A DNA stretch of 61,299 nt from Streptococcus suis (GTDB taxonomy: Bacteria; Bacillota; Bacilli; Lactobacillales; Streptococcaceae): positions 1 through 61,299 of the forward strand of contig NZ_POJD01000160.1 of the NCBI RefSeq assembly GCF_002960445.1, written 5' to 3'. The notes beneath the pieces are model-generated. The model worked only from the letters and a program-made list of their open reading frames with translations, was not told the DNA's origin and made no database searches. Positions 7,415 through 16,106 of the stretch are shown piece by piece (the stretch's first letter is position 1; the number at the start of each line of letters is the position of its first letter). The position numbers and the translations under genes are program-made.

Positions 7415-8815
7415 ATGAAAAAGTTGTTTTGGCTTCTCTTGAATGCATTTCTAGTAGCCATGATGGTGGTTGCAAGTATTTATCTATACCGCAACTTCCA
7501 AGATTGGCAATTAACGTATTTTATTAAAGAAAAAGAAGAATTGGTACTGAAAGGACAAGCATCGGATTTAGAAGAGGGGAATATCGGTTCTACCCATGTG
7601 GTTGCGACCATACCCAAAGACCCGTCTGGTCAGAGAATTACCCAACTAGAACAAAAAATTGTGGGACATATCCGTCATAAGTTAGGCTATAAGAAGCCAT
7701 CAGGCAAGATAAAAAATGTCCTTGTGGTTCATGCCAAGGAGGGACAGACTAATTTCAAGAAGGTTCGAGCCCATGAAATCCATAGTGAGCAGTATGCTGT
7801 CCAACCCTTACAAGTGAAAAAAGAGGAAGAAGTTACCCCAGAGCGTGTCTTGCTGACAGAAGATCAGCAACTCTTCACCTTGGGAGATATGTTTCTAGAC
7901 TTGAATGCTGCTAAGACCATCATGGTCCATAAGTTGCAGGAAAAATTGACTAGTCAAGGCTTGGATGAGGCGGAAAAAGCAAGGATTATTGCAGAGTTTC
8001 AAAATCTAGACTTGGAAACAGTCGTTTTTAGTTATGCCAATAGTCAGTTGGTTCTGGCATTGTCTGAGGAAGTTTTTAAGACAGCTAGTCTGGAACTAGC
8101 TATTTCAGATTTCTTCCCGATTATGAAGGGGGATTATCTAGCAGATGTTGACAAGGCCAATTATGATCAGTATCTTGCTCAAAATCAAGTGGATAAAAAA
8201 GCCCTTCGTCAAATTTCCTTGACCTTTGATGATGGGCCAAATCCTGCGACGACACCAGTTATTTTGGACCTCTTAAAGAAATACAATGCTAAGGCGACCT
8301 TCTTTGTATTGGGAAGTAATGTGGAAGGAAATGAAGCTATCCTCCAGCGTATGGTAGCGGAAGGGCATGAAGTCGCCAACCATACTTGGAGTCATCCGAA
8401 TTTGACCCATCTTTCTACTGAGCAAGTTAAACAAGAAATTGAGTTGACACAGGCTATCGTTGAAAAAGCTATCGGCAAGCGGCCAACCATGATGCGTCCG
8501 CCATTTGGAGCAGTTAATCAGGCGGTGGTAGATGCCATGGGGCTTCCGTCAATCTACTGGAATGTGGATACGGAGGACTGGTTAAATCGAGATAGCCATA
8601 CGATTTTTGGTAGAGTGAAAGATCTGGCTTGCCCAGGCTGTATCATTCTCATGCATGACATTCATCAACCGACTGTGGATAGTTTGGAACCTGTCTTACA
8701 GTTCCTTACATCTGAAGGCTACAATCTAGTAACGACAACAGAATTATTGGGACCAAATCTAAACCCTCAACACATTTACTATGACCAGGAAGCCAATGGT
8801 CCGGCACAACATTAA
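7415..8815 (+). CDS. pgdA: Peptidoglycan N-acetylglucosamine deacetylase
   Basis: A 466-residue membrane-anchored NodB-fold deacetylase that removes acetyl groups from cell-wall GlcNAc, a known route to lysozyme resistance. There is an N-terminal membrane helix (about residues 3-22), a ~240-residue extracellular region, then the catalytic domain with all five motifs: TFDDGPNPAT (near 270), HTWSH zinc ligands, RPPFG, DTEDW and LMHDIH. In-frame starts exist at GTG 7388, ATG 7394 and ATG 7415. I prefer 7415 because the predicted transcript begins near 7386, leaving only this start with room for an upstream AAAAGGA site. Confidence 0.9.
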   Translation: MKKLFWLLLNAFLVAMMVVASIYLYRNFQDWQLTYFIKEKEELVLKGQASDLEEGNIGSTHVVATIPKDPSGQRITQLEQKIVGHIRHKLGYKKPSGKIKNVLVVHAKEGQTNFKKVRAHEIHSEQYAVQPLQVKKEEEVTPERVLLTEDQQLFTLGDMFLDLNAAKTIMVHKLQEKLTSQGLDEAEKARIIAEFQNLDLETVVFSYANSQLVLALSEEVFKTASLELAISDFFPIMKGDYLADVDKANYDQYLAQNQVDKKALRQISLTFDDGPNPATTPVILDLLKKYNAKATFFVLGSNVEGNEAILQRMVAEGHEVANHTWSHPNLTHLSTEQVKQEIELTQAIVEKAIGKRPTMMRPPFGAVNQAVVDAMGLPSIYWNVDTEDWLNRDSHTIFGRVKDLACPGCIILMHDIHQPTVDSLEPVLQFLTSEGYNLVTTTELLGPNLNPQHIYYDQEANGPAQH

Positions 8816-8816
8816 A

Positions 8817-8840
8817 AAAGGAGGTTTCGACCTCCTTTTC
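8817..8840. terminator. Bidirectional terminator, pgdA / helicase
   Basis: aaggaggt pairs with acctcctt around ttcg, with A-run and T-run flanks, between convergent genes. Confidence 0.8.
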
Positions 8841-8841
8841 T

Positions 8842-9924
8842 CTATACTTTATATAATTCTTGGTTCTTCAAGATGACTTCTTGGACAGCAGCGTATTTTT
8901 TTAATTGCTTGACTTCGCTTGGGCTAGATACCAAGGTAATGACCAATCCATCCTTGCCCATGCGACCAGTCCGTCCAGCTCTGTGGGTGTAGGCTTCCTG
9001 ATCAAAGGGAACTTCAAAATTAAGGACGCATTCCAAATTATCAATATCAATCCCACGAGCCACCATATCTGTAGCCAACAAGAGATTAAGTTCGTGGTTT
9101 TTAAAACGCTCGATAATGACCTTACGGAATTTTACATTGACATCAGAGGCCAGGGAAACGGCATTGACACCGTTGTAGAGTAACTTATCTTCGCTGGCGC
9201 CAAGGTCTGACAGGCTATTGAAGAAGGCCAGAGCACGAAAGTCTGGAATATTGGCAAATTTTCGCAAAGCTTCCAAACGGTCACGCTTGTCTACCATCAT
9301 ATAGCAATGCTGGATATTGTCCAATTTCTGTTCAGATAAGTCGATACTTTCAATATCTTGAGCAATCTTTTGACGGTCAAACTTAGCTGTCGCACTCATG
9401 TAAATCAATTGGTGGTCACGTGGCACATAGCTAATAATCTTTTCCACAAAATGATATTGAGAATCAGAGAAGAGTTGGTCAAATTCATCTAAGACAATGG
9501 TATTGACATTCATCATCTTGATTTTTTTCAATTTTATCAACTCAAAAATGCGACCAGGAGTTCCAATCAAGATCTCCGGTCCTTTTTTTAGTCGCTCAAT
9601 CTGGCGTTTCTGGCTGGAGCCAGAAAGGAAGAGTTGGACGTTAAGACCAATAGCCTCTGACCAGGTTTTGCAGACGTCAAAGATTTGACCAGCCAACTCG
9701 GTATTGGGAGCCAGGATGAGTAATTGTTGGGCCTTTTTAGGTGTCAAAGCCAGCAAGCTAGGCCAGAGGTAGGCAAGGGTCTTGCCCGTACCTGTTGGAC
9801 TGATGGCAAGGAGAGATCTGCCGGTTCTGATTGGCTGGAAGGCTTGGACTTGGATGGGCGTAAAGTCCTCAAAGCCAAGTTGAGTCAGCTGGTCAGTCCA
9901 GCTGGTTGGGAAATTAGTTTTCAT
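8842..9924 (-). CDS. DEAD-box ATP-dependent RNA helicase (CshB-like)
   Basis: A 360-residue helicase with both RecA domains and little else. The motifs run in order: Q motif (GFEDFTPIQVQAF), Walker A (SPTGTGKT), GTPGR, motif II as DEFD instead of DEAD, SAT, then LLATDMVARGIDID and HRAGRTGRMG in the second domain. Expected to unwind RNA during mRNA decay or ribosome assembly. Its start overlaps the end of the oxidoreductase gene by 11 bases, so the two are cotranscribed. The CshB assignment is by size and layout only. Confidence 0.9.
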   Translation of the reverse strand: MKTNFPTSWTDQLTQLGFEDFTPIQVQAFQPIRTGRSLLAISPTGTGKTLAYLWPSLLALTPKKAQQLLILAPNTELAGQIFDVCKTWSEAIGLNVQLFLSGSSQKRQIERLKKGPEILIGTPGRIFELIKLKKIKMMNVNTIVLDEFDQLFSDSQYHFVEKIISYVPRDHQLIYMSATAKFDRQKIAQDIESIDLSEQKLDNIQHCYMMVDKRDRLEALRKFANIPDFRALAFFNSLSDLGASEDKLLYNGVNAVSLASDVNVKFRKVIIERFKNHELNLLLATDMVARGIDIDNLECVLNFEVPFDQEAYTHRAGRTGRMGKDGLVITLVSSPSEVKQLKKYAAVQEVILKNQELYKV

Positions 9925-10900
9925 GGGTATCCGCCTTAAAGGTTATTCCTGCGTCTTGGCGCATGGTGTAGAGTGTATGATGGACCGCCTCAGCCACATC
10001 CAGCCATTTTTCCGCCAGCTCATGATTGTTTTGCAGAATGACCTGTGCAATAGCTTGTACCTCCTCCAGCATAGGCTCTTCCTGCGCTTGGATAGGGAGG
10101 ACAATTTGGCCACCGTCATGTTTGGTAAAAATAGCAGAGCTGATATGTTGGCAGGCGTTGAGGGTGAGGGTGCCTTCACTGGTATAAATTTCACTCGGTA
10201 GATTGCTAGTGATATTCTTTCCAGCCTGAATGCTTACTAGAAAATCATCATAAATCAGTTGCCCAGTCCCATTCAAATCAATGGATGAAGGGAGCTGGTG
10301 GGCAGCGTATCGGGCTGCATTTGGTCTACCAAAGAGGCCAATGGCAGTATAGAGGGTATAGACACCCAGATCCATCAAGGCTCCGCCAGAAAAATCAGTT
10401 GAAAAGATATTTGGGGTCTGTCCTGCCAAGAGGTCAGGCATTTTAGAAGAATATTTGGCATAGGAGAAGTTGGCACCCCAAACAGTCTTATCCTTCAAGA
10501 AGTCCCTAATAATAGCGATGGCTTCCTCGTGGTAATTGCGGGCTGCTTCAAATAGGAAGACACCATTTTCCTGGGCAATTTGACGAAGTTGGGCCAATTC
10601 TTGAGGTGTGGACACCATAGGCTTTTCAACGATAGCGTGTTTGCCGGCCATGAGAACAGATTTTGCTTGTTCAAAATGCAAGGCATTTGGACTGGCAATA
10701 TAGACCAAGTCAATGGGTGTAGAAAGGAATTTTATCCATTCTGTGTATAATTTTACATTTTCGTAATTTGTTGAAAATGACATAGCAGTTTCCAGTTTTC
10801 TTGAAAATATCGCTGATAATTGAAGATATTTACTCAAATGAGCAGAGGAAATGAACTTGTGACTGATGTCTGAAGTACCAATAATTCCAAAATTTAGCAT
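9914..10900 (-). CDS. Gfo/Idh/MocA family NAD(P)-dependent oxidoreductase
   Basis: A 328-residue protein with an N-terminal Rossmann fold (NFGIIGTSDISHKFI, variant of GxGxxG) and the family EKP motif in HAIVEKPMVSTP near residue 95; the GGALMDLGVYTLY block lies in the C-terminal domain. These enzymes oxidise or reduce sugars and their derivatives; the substrate here is unknown. Transcribed ahead of the helicase gene from a promoter (minus-strand TATAAT at 10933-10938) that faces udk. Confidence 0.87.
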   Translation of the reverse strand: MLNFGIIGTSDISHKFISSAHLSKYLQLSAIFSRKLETAMSFSTNYENVKLYTEWIKFLSTPIDLVYIASPNALHFEQAKSVLMAGKHAIVEKPMVSTPQELAQLRQIAQENGVFLFEAARNYHEEAIAIIRDFLKDKTVWGANFSYAKYSSKMPDLLAGQTPNIFSTDFSGGALMDLGVYTLYTAIGLFGRPNAARYAAHQLPSSIDLNGTGQLIYDDFLVSIQAGKNITSNLPSEIYTSEGTLTLNACQHISSAIFTKHDGGQIVLPIQAQEEPMLEEVQAIAQVILQNNHELAEKWLDVAEAVHHTLYTMRQDAGITFKADTHEN

Positions 10901-10932
10901 AAATTCTCATTTCTTTATGTGTTATCCTTTCC

Positions 10933-10957
10933 ATTATACCATGTTTCATGGTAAAAT
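10933..10957. promoter_or_regulatory. Overlapping divergent promoters sharing a palindrome
   Basis: A minus-strand TATAAT (10933-10938) and a plus-strand TAAAAT (10952-10957) flank and touch the 15-bp palindrome accatgtttcatggt (10938-10952). A protein bound there would cover both -10 boxes. Confidence 0.5.
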
Positions 10958-10983
10958 AGTATTGAAAATAGAAGGAGATGATG

Positions 10984-11613
10984 ATGACTCAGAAACCCAT
11001 TATTATTGGCGTAACCGGCGGATCTGGGGGTGGCAAGACAAGTGTGTCGCGTGCCATTCTGGATAATTTCCCAAATGCTCGCATATCAATGATTGAACAC
11101 GATTCTTACTATAAGAATCAGTCACACCTAACCTTTGAAGAACGGATATTGACCAATTATGACCATCCACTAGCCTTTGACACAGATTTGATGATTTACC
11201 ACCTGGGTGAATTGTTGGCAGGGCGTTCGGTGGATATTCCGATATATGATTACACTCAGCACACCCGTTCAGATAAAACCTATCATCAGGAACCACAAGA
11301 TGTATTTATTGTGGAAGGTATTTTGGTATTGGAAGACAAGCGGTTGCGGGATTTGATGGATATTAAAATCTTCGTCGATACTGACGATGATATTCGCATC
11401 ATTCGCCGTATTAAGAGAGATATGGAAGAACGTGGGCGTAGCTTAGATAGTATCATTGAACAGTACACCACGGTGGTGAAACCTATGTATCACCAGTTTA
11501 TCGAGCCGACTAAGCGCTATGCAGATATCGTCATTCCTGAAGGCGTCAGCAATCTTGTAGCCATCGACTTGATCAACACCAAGGTGGAGAGTATATTAAG
11601 AGAGCGTGGTTAA
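10984..11613 (+). CDS. udk: Uridine/cytidine kinase
   Basis: A 209-residue pyrimidine-salvage kinase that phosphorylates uridine and cytidine. The P-loop [12 protein letters not shown] is at the N-terminus, with [19 protein letters not shown] and [16 protein letters not shown] following, all typical of the family. Three ATGs are stacked (10978, 10981, 10984); AAGGAG ends at 10977, so only the third has normal spacing. The stop codon overlaps a possible GTG of the PadR gene, so the pair is an operon. Confidence 0.95.
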   Translation: MTQKPIIIGVTGGSGGGKTSVSRAILDNFPNARISMIEHDSYYKNQSHLTFEERILTNYDHPLAFDTDLMIYHLGELLAGRSVDIPIYDYTQHTRSDKTYHQEPQDVFIVEGILVLEDKRLRDLMDIKIFVDTDDDIRIIRRIKRDMEERGRSLDSIIEQYTTVVKPMYHQFIEPTKRYADIVIPEGVSNLVAIDLINTKVESILRERG

Positions 11614-11614
11614 G

Positions 11615-12154
11615 ATGCCCAAGCAGAGAATATTACCCCATATAATACTAGGGATAATGGGTGCTAGCGGTCAGATGGTAACTGGTAAGCAGATTACCGA
11701 CTATGTTCAACGTGATTTAGGAGAATTTTGGCAGGTAGCTCATAGCCAAGTCTATCCAGAGCTAAAACGCATGACCAAGGAAGAATTGATTACCTGTCAT
11801 GCGGTTCCTGGCAATGAAAAAGAGAAGCAGTATGCTATGACTGCGACAGGTCGTCAGATTTTGGAAGATTGGCTATCCATTCCAAATGATGAAACCCCTC
11901 AACAAAAGGATCTATTTTCTATTAAGATGTTCTTTATCCGTGATAAGAAAGATCCACGGATACCAGGTTTGTTGGAGAATCAAATTGAATTAGTCACCAA
12001 GCACTTGAAACACCTAGACAGTCGCAAGGTTGAGTTATTCTCAACCAAGGAGAGTATTCAAGACAACTATGGTCATTACTTGATTTTGACCCGAGCTATC
12101 GAGCGCAATCGTGCCCAGCTCAAGTGGTTGGAAGATACCCTAGCAAGTTTATAA
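11615..12154 (+). CDS. PadR family transcriptional regulator
   Basis: A 179-residue protein with an N-terminal winged helix (ILPHIILGIMGASGQMVTGKQITDYV, then SQVYPELKRMTKEELI) and a C-terminal helical dimerisation region typical of two-domain PadR proteins. Its ligand and targets are unknown; family members often repress detoxification or efflux genes. A GTG at 11606 overlaps the udk stop and could add three residues; I use the ATG two bases after the stop. The terminator at 12151-12181 ends the unit. Confidence 0.85.
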   Translation: MPKQRILPHIILGIMGASGQMVTGKQITDYVQRDLGEFWQVAHSQVYPELKRMTKEELITCHAVPGNEKEKQYAMTATGRQILEDWLSIPNDETPQQKDLFSIKMFFIRDKKDPRIPGLLENQIELVTKHLKHLDSRKVELFSTKESIQDNYGHYLILTRAIERNRAQLKWLEDTLASL

Positions 12155-12181
12155 ACGGTTCGGACATCTGAGCCGTTTTTT
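12151..12181 (+). terminator. udk-padR terminator
   Basis: aacggttc pairs with gagccgtt and is followed by six Ts. Confidence 0.75.
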
Positions 12182-12242
12182 CTTGTACTCTAAGATAGAT
12201 TATGTTAGAGTTATAAGAGCAATGTGAGAGAAGGAGAAGATA

Positions 12243-12512
12243 ATGTCCATTCAACAAATGGTGAGTATGGTCTTGATGGTCTGGAATATAATCGTGTTTC
12301 TGACCTATGGTCTGGATAAGGGCAAGGCCAGAAAGGATGCCTATCGAATTTCTGAAAAAACCTTATTACTAATGGCTTACTTGGGCGGTGGTCTAGGTGC
12401 CTGGGCAGGTGGAACCCATTTCCGTCACAAAACCCAGAAAAAGTATTTTCAACTAGCTTGGGCTGTGGGTGTCTTGATTGATGTCCTTATTATCTTTTGG
12501 ATTTGGAAATAG
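12243..12512 (+). CDS. DUF1294 family small membrane protein
   Basis: An 89-residue protein with three probable membrane segments. The pattern RISEKTLLLMAYLGGGLGAWAGGTHFRHKTQKKYF carries the family's signature (R-I-S-E, a GG...G...G block and FRHKT-K). Function unknown. Preceded by GAGAGAAGGAGA and with its own small transcription unit. Confidence 0.85.
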   Translation: MSIQQMVSMVLMVWNIIVFLTYGLDKGKARKDAYRISEKTLLLMAYLGGGLGAWAGGTHFRHKTQKKYFQLAWAVGVLIDVLIIFWIWK

Positions 12513-12563
12513 GCGAAAGCCTTTTTCTTTTTGCTTGGACTATAAAAGTTGGTCTTTCTATGC

Positions 12564-12578
12564 TATAATGTTTCTATG
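12564..12578 (+). promoter_or_regulatory. Extended -10 promoter abutting a start codon
   Basis: TGCTATAAT (TATAAT at 12564-12569) ends six bases before the ATG at 12576, so transcription should start at the start codon itself. No ribosome site is present. Confidence 0.55.
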
Positions 12579-13073
12579 AATATTGAAGAAAAAAAATCAA
12601 ATTACCAATTACTTTTGACCCAGTTGGAAGCTCTGTTAGATGGGGAAACCAACGCTCTGGCTAATCTGTCAAATGCTTCAGCGCTTCTCAATCAGGCTTT
12701 GCCTAATTCTGTCTTTACAGGTTTTTACTTGTATGATGGGCAAGAATTGATTTTAGGGCCTTTTCAGGGTGGAGTTTCCTGTGTCCATATCTCACTTGGA
12801 AAGGGTGTCTGCGGTGAGGCTGCTGCCAAGCGCCAGACCATTCTCGTAGACGATGTTCGTCTGCATGACAACTACATTTCCTGCGATGCGGCAGCCCTGT
12901 CAGAAATCGTGGTGCCCATGGTGAAGAACGGTCAGTTGCTGGGCGTTCTGGACTTGGATTCCAGACTGGTGGCTGATTATGATGCCATTGACCAAGAATA
13001 TCTAGAAGAGTTCGTTGCCCTCCTTGTAGAGAAAACGGACTGGAATTTTGCTATGTTTGGAGAAAAATCTTAA
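12576..13073 (+). CDS. Free methionine-(R)-sulfoxide reductase (GAF type)
   Basis: A 165-residue GAF-domain protein. Three cysteines at 69 (GGVSCVHI), 79 (GKGVCGEAA) and 103 (NYISCDAA) have the 10- and 24-residue spacing of the catalytic cysteines known in the E. coli fRMsr enzyme (84, 94, 118), which supports this function over a sensory GAF domain. It would repair free oxidised methionine. The stop codon shares its last base with the dnaX start (TAATG), so expression is coupled. The start I use predicts a leaderless mRNA. Confidence 0.88.
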   Translation: MNIEEKKSNYQLLLTQLEALLDGETNALANLSNASALLNQALPNSVFTGFYLYDGQELILGPFQGGVSCVHISLGKGVCGEAAAKRQTILVDDVRLHDNYISCDAAALSEIVVPMVKNGQLLGVLDLDSRLVADYDAIDQEYLEEFVALLVEKTDWNFAMFGEKS

Positions 13074-14740
13074 TGTACCAAGCTTTATATCGGAAATACC
13101 GGAGCCAGACCTTTGGGGAGATGGTGGGGCAGGAGGTGGTGGCGACCACCCTCAAGCAGGCCATTGAGCAGGGGAAAATCAGCCATGCCTATCTCTTTTC
13201 AGGTCCGCGTGGTACGGGGAAGACTTCGGCGGCAAAAATCTTTGCCAAGGCCATGAACTGTCCCAATCAGGTGGCTGGCGAGCCTTGTAACGATTGCTAT
13301 ATCTGTCAGGCCATAACTGAGGGTAGTCTAGAAGATGTGATTGAGATTGACGCGGCGTCAAACAATGGTGTTGATGAAATCCGTGATATTCGGGACAAAT
13401 CGACCTACGCACCAAGTCTTGTCACCTACAAGGTTTATATCATTGACGAGGTCCATATGCTATCAACCGGGGCTTTTAACGCCCTCTTGAAGACCTTGGA
13501 AGAGCCGACTGAGAATGTGGTCTTTATCCTAGCGACAACGGAGTTGCACAAGATTCCTGCGACCATTTTGTCTAGGGTGCAGCGCTTTGAGTTCAAGTCT
13601 ATCAAGGTAACGGATATTCAGGCCCATTTGGCTAAGATTTTGAGCCAGGAGGGTCTGGCTTTCGACGATCAGGCTTTGACCATCATTGCCCGTCGGGCAG
13701 AAGGTGGGATGCGAGATGCCTTGTCTATTCTTGACCAAGCTCTCAGTCTCAGCCATGACCAGACGGTTACTTTGGAAATTGCCGAGGAAATCACGGGTTC
13801 CATTAGCCTGCGCGCTCTGGATAACTATGTAGCTAGTCTTCGCCAGGCGGATAGTGTGTCGGCACTGGGACACCTGCAGACCTTGTTTGACCAGGGCAAG
13901 AGTATGAGCCGTTTTGCGACGGACCTCTTGCATTATCTGCGGGATTTGCTGATTGTGCAGACGGGTGGTGAGAATACCCATCTGACGGCTGGTTTTACGG
14001 AAAATCTGGCACTGGACCAGGCTCGGATTTTTACCATGATTGAGTTGGTGACCAAGGGCTTGGCGGACATCAAGTCCAGCCCCCAACCCAAGATTTACGC
14101 TGAAATGATGACCATTCGTTTGGCTGAAGATAGTTCTCCTTCGGGGGCAATGGCAGAGCTGCCAGCGGATTTGGTCAGCCAAATTAGTAAACTACAAGAA
14201 CAAGTGGCTGACTTACAGAAGCAATTGAGCCAACTCTCTAGCCAGCCAGGTGCTGTTAAGCCAGTTTCACGCAAGCCACAAGCTCCGAAGAAGTACCGAT
14301 TGGATACCAGCAAGGTTCATGCTATTTTGCAGGAAGCCATGGAAAATCCAGCTCAGGCGCGTGAGAATTTGACCCGCCTGCAAAATGCTTGGGGTGAAAT
14401 AATTGAGAGCTTATCTGGGGCTGATCGTGCCTTGCTTGTTGGTTCCCAGCCAGTAGCTGCAAATGAAAACCACGCCATCCTTGCTTTTGAATCTCCACTC
14501 AATGCCGAACAGACCATGAAACGTGATAATCTCAACACTATGTTTGGCAACATTCTCAGCAAGGCCGCAGGTTTTTCGCCACAGATTTTGGCCATTGCTC
14601 AGGAAGATTGGGTCAGCATCCGAGCTGAATTTTCAGCCAAGGCCAAGGGGCAAAAAACACAAGAAAGAGTTAAAGAAGAAAGCCCTGTTCCAGAAGAATT
14701 TGGCTTTCTAGCAGACACAGTTGAGATAGTAAATGATTGA
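13073..14740 (+). CDS. dnaX: DNA polymerase III subunits gamma/tau
   Basis: A 555-residue clamp-loader ATPase. The AAA+ module has Walker A GPRGTGKT (44-51), the zinc cysteines at 63, 72, 75 and 78, Walker B IIDEVHML, and the sensor block ATTELHKIPATILSRVQRF. A proline/glutamine-rich linker follows near residue 360-405, then the tau-type C-terminal region that contacts the polymerase and helicase. Translationally coupled to the methionine sulfoxide reductase gene. I saw no clear frameshift signal, so gamma may not be made separately. Confidence 0.96.
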   Translation: MYQALYRKYRSQTFGEMVGQEVVATTLKQAIEQGKISHAYLFSGPRGTGKTSAAKIFAKAMNCPNQVAGEPCNDCYICQAITEGSLEDVIEIDAASNNGVDEIRDIRDKSTYAPSLVTYKVYIIDEVHMLSTGAFNALLKTLEEPTENVVFILATTELHKIPATILSRVQRFEFKSIKVTDIQAHLAKILSQEGLAFDDQALTIIARRAEGGMRDALSILDQALSLSHDQTVTLEIAEEITGSISLRALDNYVASLRQADSVSALGHLQTLFDQGKSMSRFATDLLHYLRDLLIVQTGGENTHLTAGFTENLALDQARIFTMIELVTKGLADIKSSPQPKIYAEMMTIRLAEDSSPSGAMAELPADLVSQISKLQEQVADLQKQLSQLSSQPGAVKPVSRKPQAPKKYRLDTSKVHAILQEAMENPAQARENLTRLQNAWGEIIESLSGADRALLVGSQPVAANENHAILAFESPLNAEQTMKRDNLNTMFGNILSKAAGFSPQILAIAQEDWVSIRAEFSAKAKGQKTQERVKEESPVPEEFGFLADTVEIVND

Positions 14741-14826
14741 TAGCAATATCGGTCTTAGGACTGATGTGAAATGTGCTTGACTAAGGTATACTATAGTCAA
14801 TCCTAAATATTTTTCATAATCTCCTT

Positions 14827-14857
14827 AAGAAAGCACCGACTGAGTTGGTGCTTTCTT
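14827..14857 (+). terminator. dnaX-region terminator
   Basis: aagaaagcacc pairs with ggtgctttctt across a ten-base loop, then a T-rich tail. Confidence 0.7.
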
Positions 14858-14890
14858 GTTTCGCTAGTATGCATAGAAAGAAGGGATATA

Positions 14891-14917
14891 AAAAATCAGC
14901 CAGTTGACTGATTTTTT
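14891..14917. terminator. Second hairpin before the small membrane gene
   Basis: aaaaatcag pairs with ctgattttt; A-run and T-run make it symmetrical. The extended -10 of the next gene begins right after it. Confidence 0.55.
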
Positions 14918-14931
14918 GGTATAATTTAGCT

Positions 14932-15120
14932 ATGAAAATGTCACAATTTCTTTTCTTGTCTATTTCGACAATTATTGCAGTTTACTTTATGAATATCTCT
15001 ATTCTTTCCAAGGATTTTTTGCTTGCGGGTATTTTTGCTTTTATCGCTTTTCGCAATCTCCACTTTGCCTACAAGGTGACCCGCTTTATTCGTTTGGTGG
15101 AGAAGCAGACCAAGAAGTAA
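14932..15120 (+). CDS. Small two-helix membrane protein (DUF3272-like)
   Basis: A 62-residue protein with two hydrophobic segments (about 3-20 and 26-44) and a basic tail ending EKQTKK. Resembles the short streptococcal DUF3272 proteins; function unknown. TGGTATAAT (TATAAT 14920-14925) ends six bases before the ATG, so the mRNA is predicted to lack a leader. Its last 35 bases overlap the 3' end of convergent birA. Confidence 0.65.
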   Translation: MKMSQFLFLSISTIIAVYFMNISILSKDFLLAGIFAFIAFRNLHFAYKVTRFIRLVEKQTKK

Positions 15121-16042
15121 GGCTGATTTCTCCGCTGGAGATGATTTTTGCCTTGCCGTTATCTAGCTGGATGACTAGATTGCCTGTGTCGGTGACGGCA
15201 ATGGCAGTTCCCCTGAATTCAACCTGATTTTCTACAAAGCTCACTTGTTGCCCCACAACAAGTGATTTTTCTTTATAAAGGGCAATCAATTCTTTTTCAT
15301 CGGTTTCTAAAAAGGCTTTCCAGATGGCTGTAATCAGCTGATTACGGGTAAAGGGAGGCTGGTCGTCAAAGAGGTTTCCAGCGGATTGCTGGAGCTCTTT
15401 TGGGAAATCATCGATATGGACATTGATACCAACTCCGATAATAACATCGGTCACCCGTTGGTTTTCCATGGAAGAGATGGCTTCGGTCAAAATTCCAGCT
15501 ACCTTTTTCTGTCCCAGATAAATATCATTGACCCACTTGATTTGGACATCTAGGTCACAGAGGGACTGAATGGCCTTGACAACAGCAGCTGCGGCTAGAA
15601 TGGTATAGGGTTTAAATTCAAGGAAGGGGACATTTGGAGAAAGGCGGAGGGACATGTAAATTCCGCCTGACTTGGAAGCATAAAATGGACGCCCAAAGCG
15701 ACCCTTTGCTCTATTTTGATGGGGAGCTAGGTAGAGGGCTGGACTTTTATGACCGGCTTCAATGCCTTGCTTGGCATCTAGCTGGGTCGAGTCACTATCA
15801 GCATTGAGATGGACAGGCAGTTGGATTTCCTCAGCAATCAAGTCAGGCAGGAGTAAGTCGCCTTCAGCCAATTTGTAGCCACGGTTGCGGGCTGCCTCAA
15901 TGGTCAGACCATGTGCCTCTAACTGGCGAATAGCTTTCCAGATGGAAGTCCGAGAAATGCCCAGTTCCTGAGCTAAATCTTCTCCGCTGATATAGTCTTC
16001 TTTTTCTTTTAATAGTAAATAAATCTTCTGGTAGGTTTTCAT
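15086..16042 (-). CDS. birA: Bifunctional biotin-protein ligase / biotin repressor
   Basis: A 318-residue protein. Residues 1-60 form a helix-turn-helix (ISGEDLAQELGISRTSIWKAI), so it can act as a repressor. The ligase core follows with GRFGRPFYASKSGGIYMSLRL (the biotinyl-AMP loop), KWVNDIYL and VIIGVGINVH, then a small C-terminal domain. It attaches biotin to carboxylase carrier proteins. A minus-strand TATAAT at 16049-16054, preceded by TGC, ends six bases before the ATG with no ribosome site, so a leaderless transcript is predicted. Confidence 0.94.
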   Translation of the reverse strand: MKTYQKIYLLLKEKEDYISGEDLAQELGISRTSIWKAIRQLEAHGLTIEAARNRGYKLAEGDLLLPDLIAEEIQLPVHLNADSDSTQLDAKQGIEAGHKSPALYLAPHQNRAKGRFGRPFYASKSGGIYMSLRLSPNVPFLEFKPYTILAAAAVVKAIQSLCDLDVQIKWVNDIYLGQKKVAGILTEAISSMENQRVTDVIIGVGINVHIDDFPKELQQSAGNLFDDQPPFTRNQLITAIWKAFLETDEKELIALYKEKSLVVGQQVSFVENQVEFRGTAIAVTDTGNLVIQLDNGKAKIISSGEISLTSWSASPPNE

Positions 16043-16106
16043 GTCTTCATTATAGCAAAAAAATGTCCTAAAACATGATATAATAGTTTAAAATAAGGAG
16101 GTTTTC

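Noticed and set aside
9480..9500. Inactive helicase because motif II reads DEFD
   Set aside because: The two acidic positions (Asp-Glu) needed for ATP hydrolysis are kept; DExD variation is tolerated.
13529..14182. 217-residue minus-strand frame inside dnaX
   Set aside because: Shadow of dnaX codon bias; dnaX is unmistakable on the plus strand.
13073..14740. Programmed frameshift in dnaX producing gamma
   Set aside because: No A-run slippery heptamer with a downstream hairpin was seen near the linker.
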